64,000 nt of DNA, from assembly GCF_026805325.1 (NCBI RefSeq), contig NZ_JAPRAT010000015.1, positions 1-64,000 on the forward strand. The letters are read 5' to 3'. The notes under the pieces are model-generated. The model saw nothing but the letters and a program-made list of their open reading frames with translations. It made no database searches and was not told where the DNA came from. Below, piece by piece: positions 59,278 to 64,000 of the stretch. The translations under genes and the position numbers were made by a program. The first letter of the stretch is position 1, and every line of letters starts with the position of its first letter. The DNA is from Natronobacillus azotifigens (GTDB lineage: Bacteria > Bacillota > Bacilli > Bacillales > Amphibacillaceae).

Positions 59278-59832
59278 TTAATTTTTTTCATCACGAGGGA
59301 CGTACTTGAATATTTCGCCCGATTCGACAACTTGAATAAATCGCATCAACCATCGATAATATCCTTGCGCATATCGAAGTCTTTCAATATCACTGGTGAT
59401 TTTGTCTTTTAACCCGTTATCATCTGTTTGAACTTGGATTTGTTCAAGCTCTTGAATCGCTTCTTCAGCCTCTTCAATGTTTGTTTCTGTATGATGACGC
59501 CAACGGTTACCAAAAAGTGAAGTAAATGATTTATACCAATCTTCTTCCGATTTGTAAAGATCCTTTCGAATTCCTTTGCGAAAAGCAGGTTCAACCATCT
59601 TCATTTCTGATAGTGACCGTACACCAGTAGACATGCTGGTCTTACTCATTTCAAGCGCATCACGCATATCATCCAATGTCATCGGATACTCACTAAAAAA
59701 TAGCGTACCGTATAACCGCCCTACAGAAGGCGTAATTCCATACAGGTTCATGTTTTTGGCGATTACTTGAATAAATTTGTCTACAACTTCTTCATAATTT
59801 GACCAATCTTGGTTATTTTCTTGATTTGGCAA
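59278..59832 (-). CDS. Second GbsR/MarR-type regulator
   Basis: 184 residues from a TTG at 59832, chosen because GGAGGG lies 7 nt upstream; the earlier in-frame start has no site. Same winged-helix pattern as the opuA-linked regulator (MTLDDMRDALEMSKTSMSTGVRSL) but closer in length to GbsR proper. No gbsAB genes are present, so it may act in trans on choline or glycine betaine genes elsewhere. Confidence 0.85.
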   Translation of the reverse strand: MPNQENNQDWSNYEEVVDKFIQVIAKNMNLYGITPSVGRLYGTLFFSEYPMTLDDMRDALEMSKTSMSTGVRSLSEMKMVEPAFRKGIRKDLYKSEEDWYKSFTSLFGNRWRHHTETNIEEAEEAIQELEQIQVQTDDNGLKDKITSDIERLRYAQGYYRWLMRFIQVVESGEIFKYVPRDEKN

Positions 59833-59895
59833 TCTTCTACCCTCCATCAACACGCGCATTACTGGTTAATAATCATTAAATTTAAGTTTCCCCAT

Positions 59896-59946
59896 TTATC
59901 CCGGAGCAACCGTCCGCAAGACTCCTACTGATTGAAGTTTCATTTT
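59896..59946 (-). repeat. CAATCAGTG element, internally deleted copy, inverted
   Basis: Right end (ATCCCGGAGCAACCGTCCGC) joined to left end (ACTGATTGAAGTTTCATTT) with the centre gone. About 51 bp. Confidence 0.7.
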
Positions 59947-60032
59947 ATTATAAAATAATTAAGATAATAAGTAGTCTAAAATTAAATTCGACAAGGAAAA
60001 ATATATTTATTTACATAGTACCATTAAAACAT

Positions 60033-63002
60033 TCAACTTGTGAAGCGATCTTCTGACAATTTTATTAATTGAATATTTTTATCTTTAAACAAGTACTCGA
60101 CTTGTTTCTCATCAGTGCAAAAATAGAACATTTGTTGATGCTGATTCGCCAATTGATAGAACATGTCGATGACCACTTCCGCTCTTTTTCGATCAAAATG
60201 TACAAATCCATCGTCTATAAAAAATGGGAATTTTGTTTGCTTAACCAGCATTTCGCTAAGTGCAATTCGTATCGAAATATAAAGCTGATCTTTCGTACCT
60301 TGTGATAATTCTGCAATGCTATAGTAGCTACCATCTGAAGCTATCGTTTGTAAGATTTTTTCTTGTTCTGAGAAAAAAATCTGCTGATAACGCTGTGCTG
60401 TTATTCGGCTAAAGTAACTACTTGCTTTTTCCAATATTCTTGGTAAATATCTTCCTTGAAAATTCACTTTCGTTTGTTTCAATTTTGCTATGGCAAGTTG
60501 TTGAATGGCCCAGCTTTTTGCTTCTTCTTGTAACTTGTTTTTTAATCGATAATATTCATGTTTAGCATCATTCAGTGTCGTTGATTGCTCCAGTTGCTCC
60601 ATTCCCGCATGTAAATTTGCAATCTTTTGTTGTTCTTTTTCTATCTCCTTATTCACCACATTGATATTTTCTGATATCTCTTCCAGTTGTTGTTCCAATA
60701 ATTCTTTTGAACGATTTTCCCCTTCCAATATATTCATAAACATTGAATCTGATAAATTTTTTTCCAATTGTTGTTGATAAATACTTTTTTCGTCCTTTAA
60801 GCGTGACCACTCTTGATAGAGATTTCCTTTCGCAAAAAAACTCTCTTCGTCCGTCACACCAGCAGTTTCCCACAATTGTTCGATCGTTTGTTGATATGGC
60901 TTTACTGTTGCTTGAAGTCTTTCTTTTTTTTGACGTTCCTTGTCTAAAGTACTAGATAATTGTTCCATTTGCTCACGTAAATTTTGTTGAAAGATTATTT
61001 GTTGGCGAACTTCTCCTAAAACATTCGTAAATGTCTGATAAGGTTTATCGATATACTGTTCATATTGTTCCGTAACTATTGTCTCGTAATGAACGATTTT
61101 ATTGTTCAATTGATCCATTTCTTGATTCAATTGATCTAAACGAGCAATATCTTTACGAATTTTTTCAAGTTTTTGATAGAGTTTTGGCCAGTGTGTAAGG
61201 GGAATGTCTTGCAAAATCATAAATTGTTGCTGTTGCTCTCTTATTCTTCTGTCCAATGAAACCATTTGTTGTTCAATAAAGGATATCCGATCTGTTAGCT
61301 TCACCTGTTCTTGTTGCATTTGTTCTTTTTCTTTTCTTATTTTATTTAACTGTTCCATTCGTTGATATTCTTTATCCAATATTTCTTCTAATTCATGCAA
61401 GCGAGTCATTTGGCTATCTGAGAGTTGCTTGGCATTTTTCTTGAAAAATAATTCTACTGTTTTGCTGGATTGACGAAAGTGTATCGGTAAGGCTAGTGCG
61501 ATTAGGAAACCCGTGACGCTAACAAAATACCAATATTCATCCATAAAATAACCAAATAACAAACTACTAGTCGTAAGGAAAGTCATGAACAATGTAAGGA
61601 AAAACATTCGTCTTTTTTGCTTACTTCGCTTATTTTTCCAAATTTCTTGCTGCTCTTGATCTGCTTGTTTTGTTTGACTTTGTCTCTGGATATCTTGTAA
61701 TTGATCCATTTCTGTCTGGTAGTGAGCAAAAGTATTTCGATTTAATCGTTGTGACGTTACATTCGCCATGGATGTTGTCAATTGCTCCACTTTCTGTGTA
61801 TATTTTTTGACTTGTATTTTTACACTTTCATATTCCTCAGTTCGTTCTTTTTGTTCTTCTTTTAATGATTGCCAAATTTCTTCTGTAGCAAAAGATAGCG
61901 GGAGTTTTAGAATATCTTCTGTTGTACAGTCTAAATGAAGTCCCTGTAATTCATATTCCATCTCCTTTGCTAACTCATTTTTTGATTCTTCGAGCATTTC
62001 CCGCTTATTTTGATCAGCATAATAGCTTTCAGAGTCATTCATCAATTGTTCAAACGTACGAACTGTGTCTAATTCCCATTGCTCTTGCTTCCAATCCGCA
62101 ATTTTTTGTTCGTTGTACTGAATGGAATGTTCTAACGCATGTAACTGACTTTTGATTGGATAGATTTCTTTTCTCACTTCTTCATAGCGCTCGATACCGT
62201 CTGCAGGAAACTTCACCTTTGGGGGCAGAGCAGCTAACTTCAGCATGATTACTTTCCATTTCTCAATCGTTGGATAGAGTTGAAGTTCTTGCGTCAGCAT
62301 AAACTTTTGCTCAGTTAATTGCTCTAACTCTTTTTTTCGTTTAGCAAGATCCAGTTCTTTAACTTGTTTTTCTTGCCTTTTTTCTTCATATTGACGTTGC
62401 TCATTTTCCAATGTAGTTAAGCGTTTTGCATCCGCTTCGATTTTTGTTAGTAATAGGTTGATCTTAGGTTTTTTCCCTTGTGGTTTAAACCGTGTTTGAA
62501 GCATTTGATCCAACTCTTTTTCCGTCCAATATATACGATCTGAACCCGTTAAACCAAAACTTAATAATACCTCACCTAATTCATCCGCTTTTAAATGTTG
62601 AATTTGTTGTAAATCAAGCGAGTCAAAATTAAAAATCTTATTATACATTCCACGGTCCATGTTCGTTAATTTTTCTTTTAACATCGATTCATCATACGGA
62701 ATTCCATTATGATCATAGCAAATGGCTTGGCTTTTATTGCGATCATGCACACGTTCGATAACAATCAAATCTCCATCAATTTCTACGTGTAATTTACCAC
62801 CAAGAGTTCCACCCTTTTTCGGTAAATAGACGTTTCTTTTTTTGGGCGAGAGACCGAATAAAATATATAAAATAAATTGTCTTAATGTCGTTTTCCCTGA
62901 CTCATTTTCTCCAGCAACAATGATGAACGATGCATCAGCAAAATCAAATACTTGTTGCTGCCATTTGCCAAATCCGTAGATTTCAATTTTTCTAATTTTC
63001 AT
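60033..63002 (-). CDS. yhaN: YhaN, SbcC/Rad50-like ATPase
   Basis: 989 residues from the ATG at 63002 (AAGGATAGCC before it), overlapping yhaO by 11 nt. N-terminal Walker A GENESGKTT; long coiled coils; in the middle (about residues 475-525) two membrane segments in a hairpin; C-terminal signature-like ELSQGTKDQLY and Walker B PFFIDDGFVHFD. Partner of YhaO, like SbcC with SbcD, but membrane-bound. The yhaONM group is in the reported B. subtilis LexA regulon. Confidence 0.9.
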   Translation of the reverse strand: MKIRKIEIYGFGKWQQQVFDFADASFIIVAGENESGKTTLRQFILYILFGLSPKKRNVYLPKKGGTLGGKLHVEIDGDLIVIERVHDRNKSQAICYDHNGIPYDESMLKEKLTNMDRGMYNKIFNFDSLDLQQIQHLKADELGEVLLSFGLTGSDRIYWTEKELDQMLQTRFKPQGKKPKINLLLTKIEADAKRLTTLENEQRQYEEKRQEKQVKELDLAKRKKELEQLTEQKFMLTQELQLYPTIEKWKVIMLKLAALPPKVKFPADGIERYEEVRKEIYPIKSQLHALEHSIQYNEQKIADWKQEQWELDTVRTFEQLMNDSESYYADQNKREMLEESKNELAKEMEYELQGLHLDCTTEDILKLPLSFATEEIWQSLKEEQKERTEEYESVKIQVKKYTQKVEQLTTSMANVTSQRLNRNTFAHYQTEMDQLQDIQRQSQTKQADQEQQEIWKNKRSKQKRRMFFLTLFMTFLTTSSLLFGYFMDEYWYFVSVTGFLIALALPIHFRQSSKTVELFFKKNAKQLSDSQMTRLHELEEILDKEYQRMEQLNKIRKEKEQMQQEQVKLTDRISFIEQQMVSLDRRIREQQQQFMILQDIPLTHWPKLYQKLEKIRKDIARLDQLNQEMDQLNNKIVHYETIVTEQYEQYIDKPYQTFTNVLGEVRQQIIFQQNLREQMEQLSSTLDKERQKKERLQATVKPYQQTIEQLWETAGVTDEESFFAKGNLYQEWSRLKDEKSIYQQQLEKNLSDSMFMNILEGENRSKELLEQQLEEISENINVVNKEIEKEQQKIANLHAGMEQLEQSTTLNDAKHEYYRLKNKLQEEAKSWAIQQLAIAKLKQTKVNFQGRYLPRILEKASSYFSRITAQRYQQIFFSEQEKILQTIASDGSYYSIAELSQGTKDQLYISIRIALSEMLVKQTKFPFFIDDGFVHFDRKRAEVVIDMFYQLANQHQQMFYFCTDEKQVEYLFKDKNIQLIKLSEDRFTS

Positions 63003-64000
63003 GGCTATCCTTCCCCACAAGTTGATAAATAAGTAAGTTCTCTGCCTGCTTTTTCAATTCTTCTTTTTCTTCATCGGTTAATAATGATAGATGCTTTCTT
63101 GCTTGAGGATGATTCCATAAGGGAGAAAGGTCCTCGTCAATATTACCTTCTTGAAACGTAAGAAGTAGTTGTTCGATGAAAGGATCTTCTTTGGTTAATT
63201 GCTGCTGTCTCTTCGCTTGATCATACTCTGACAGTGTTATCGATTGGATCCAGAGCCAATGTGTTGCTTGGTTGTTTCTTTCGTTTGTATAGTCAATCAC
63301 ATCTTGTAACATGTTTTCATAATACCAAGTCTCAACTTCTTGTTGAAAATTCGTTAGTTTTACTGTCACAATCGTTTTATCGTAAAGGGATAGCATCTTT
63401 TCGACTAGACCATTCAATTTCATTCGAAAATCAGATATCGTCGAACAATTCTCCATATCAAGTGTTGCCACTTCAAAGCAAACCGACTGTAAAGGTATAA
63501 AGGTTCGTTTTGTTTCCTGCTTATCTAACTCGACATAATAACAGCCCTTCTCCCCCGTTTCTTTCTTCGATCGACCTTGCAGGTTTCCGGGGTATACAAT
63601 ACTAGGATTTTTCTTGAGTACCATTCGTTTATGAATATGCCCTAGCGCCCAATAATCAAACGGCTTTTCTATTAATTCACTCACCTGAAATGGAGCATAA
63701 TGATCGTGCTCGGTATTTTGTGCTACGCTACCATGAAGCATACCAATGTGGTATGGCGTATTTGCTATTTTCTGATACTCTGCAGTTTTATTGTTCATTA
63801 CAGCACGGTGGGGATAACTAAATCCATAAATAGCTGCTAGATCTTGACTTTTCTTTGTGAAAATCTTGGCTGTTACATTTTCTTCAGAAAAAACATGCAC
63901 ATTATTCGGATAATCAATCACCTTTTGGTTACTTTGCGAATAATCATGATTTCCATATGAGATGTAGACCTGAATGTTCGCGTCATTTAATTTTTGGCAA
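62992..64000 (-). CDS. yhaO: YhaO, SbcD-like metallophosphoesterase (5' end outside window)
   Basis: The frame is open from 62992 to the window edge, so the true start lies outside. Visible motifs: YISYGNHDYS (GNHD, about residue 8 of the visible part), GMLHGSV (GxxH) and WALGHIHKRM (GHxH), all metal ligands of the SbcD/Mre11 nuclease family. The GTG at 63921 lies after GNHD and cannot be the start. Nuclease partner of YhaN. Confidence 0.9.
   Translation of the reverse strand, partial: CQKLNDANIQVYISYGNHDYSQSNQKVIDYPNNVHVFSEENVTAKIFTKKSQDLAAIYGFSYPHRAVMNNKTAEYQKIANTPYHIGMLHGSVAQNTEHDHYAPFQVSELIEKPFDYWALGHIHKRMVLKKNPSIVYPGNLQGRSKKETGEKGCYYVELDKQETKRTFIPLQSVCFEVATLDMENCSTISDFRMKLNGLVEKMLSLYDKTIVTVKLTNFQQEVETWYYENMLQDVIDYTNERNNQATHWLWIQSITLSEYDQAKRQQQLTKEDPFIEQLLLTFQEGNIDEDLSPLWNHPQARKHLSLLTDEEKEELKKQAENLLIYQLVGKDSHEN

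Overview
The window looks like chromosome of a low-GC, spore-forming, competence-bearing, salt-adapted member of the Bacillaceae, near Gracilibacillus or Oceanobacillus. This rests on yunB and CotF-type coat genes, comK, strong GGAGG ribosome binding sites with frequent GTG/TTG starts, a glycine betaine importer, and gene order that follows several Bacillus subtilis blocks (yunB/yunD, suf-yusI-gcvH, addBA, yhjE/yhjD/comK, yhfI/lplJ, yhaA-ecsBA-hit-trpP-yhaH-prsA-yhaM-yhaNO). No rRNA, tRNA, IS element, prophage or CRISPR array was seen.

Layout. 0-10 kb: yunB, an HD-GYP protein, yunD, a pair of inverted structured repeats, then the sufCDSUB iron-sulfur operon on the minus strand. 10-18 kb: thioredoxin-like protein, gcvH, yusI, two coat genes, a zinc ABC transporter with Zur, a universal stress protein, an M14 peptidase and an acyl-CoA dehydrogenase. 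18-26 kb: a compact chemotaxis group without CheA (cheX, cheW, cheY, MCP), a Fur-box-controlled siderophore importer (yclNOPQ-like) and a bacilliredoxin. 26-38 kb: addBA, a divergent yhjE/yhjD pair with a LexA-type box, comK and an M48 protease. 38-47 kb: lplJ, yhfI, a class A PBP downstream of liaFSR, and the peptidase yhaA. 47-64 kb: ecsBA, hit, trpP with a six-triplet TRAP site, yhaH, an opuA operon with two GbsR-type regulators, prsA, an enlarged YhaM-like protein, and yhaN/yhaO, the last running off the window.

Gene links. The suf operon builds Fe-S clusters. AddB carries a cysteine set of the type that binds one, although its ATP-binding motif is degenerate. LplJ supplies lipoate and GcvH is a lipoyl carrier. 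LiaFSR senses envelope stress just upstream of a PBP. OpuA and GbsR form an osmoprotectant uptake and control unit. Fur, Zur, TRAP and LexA-type control can each be read or inferred from sites or neighbours.

The most unusual content lies between genes. There are two composite elements of 51-52 bp hairpin repeats with matching leader and trailer, 6 kb apart. A 760-bp array of 20-bp half-units runs with no length change. Three dispersed repeat families fold into hairpins: one copy draws as a nearly gapless four-way cloverleaf, and two families show paired base changes that keep helices intact. A 141-bp MITE-like element is also present.
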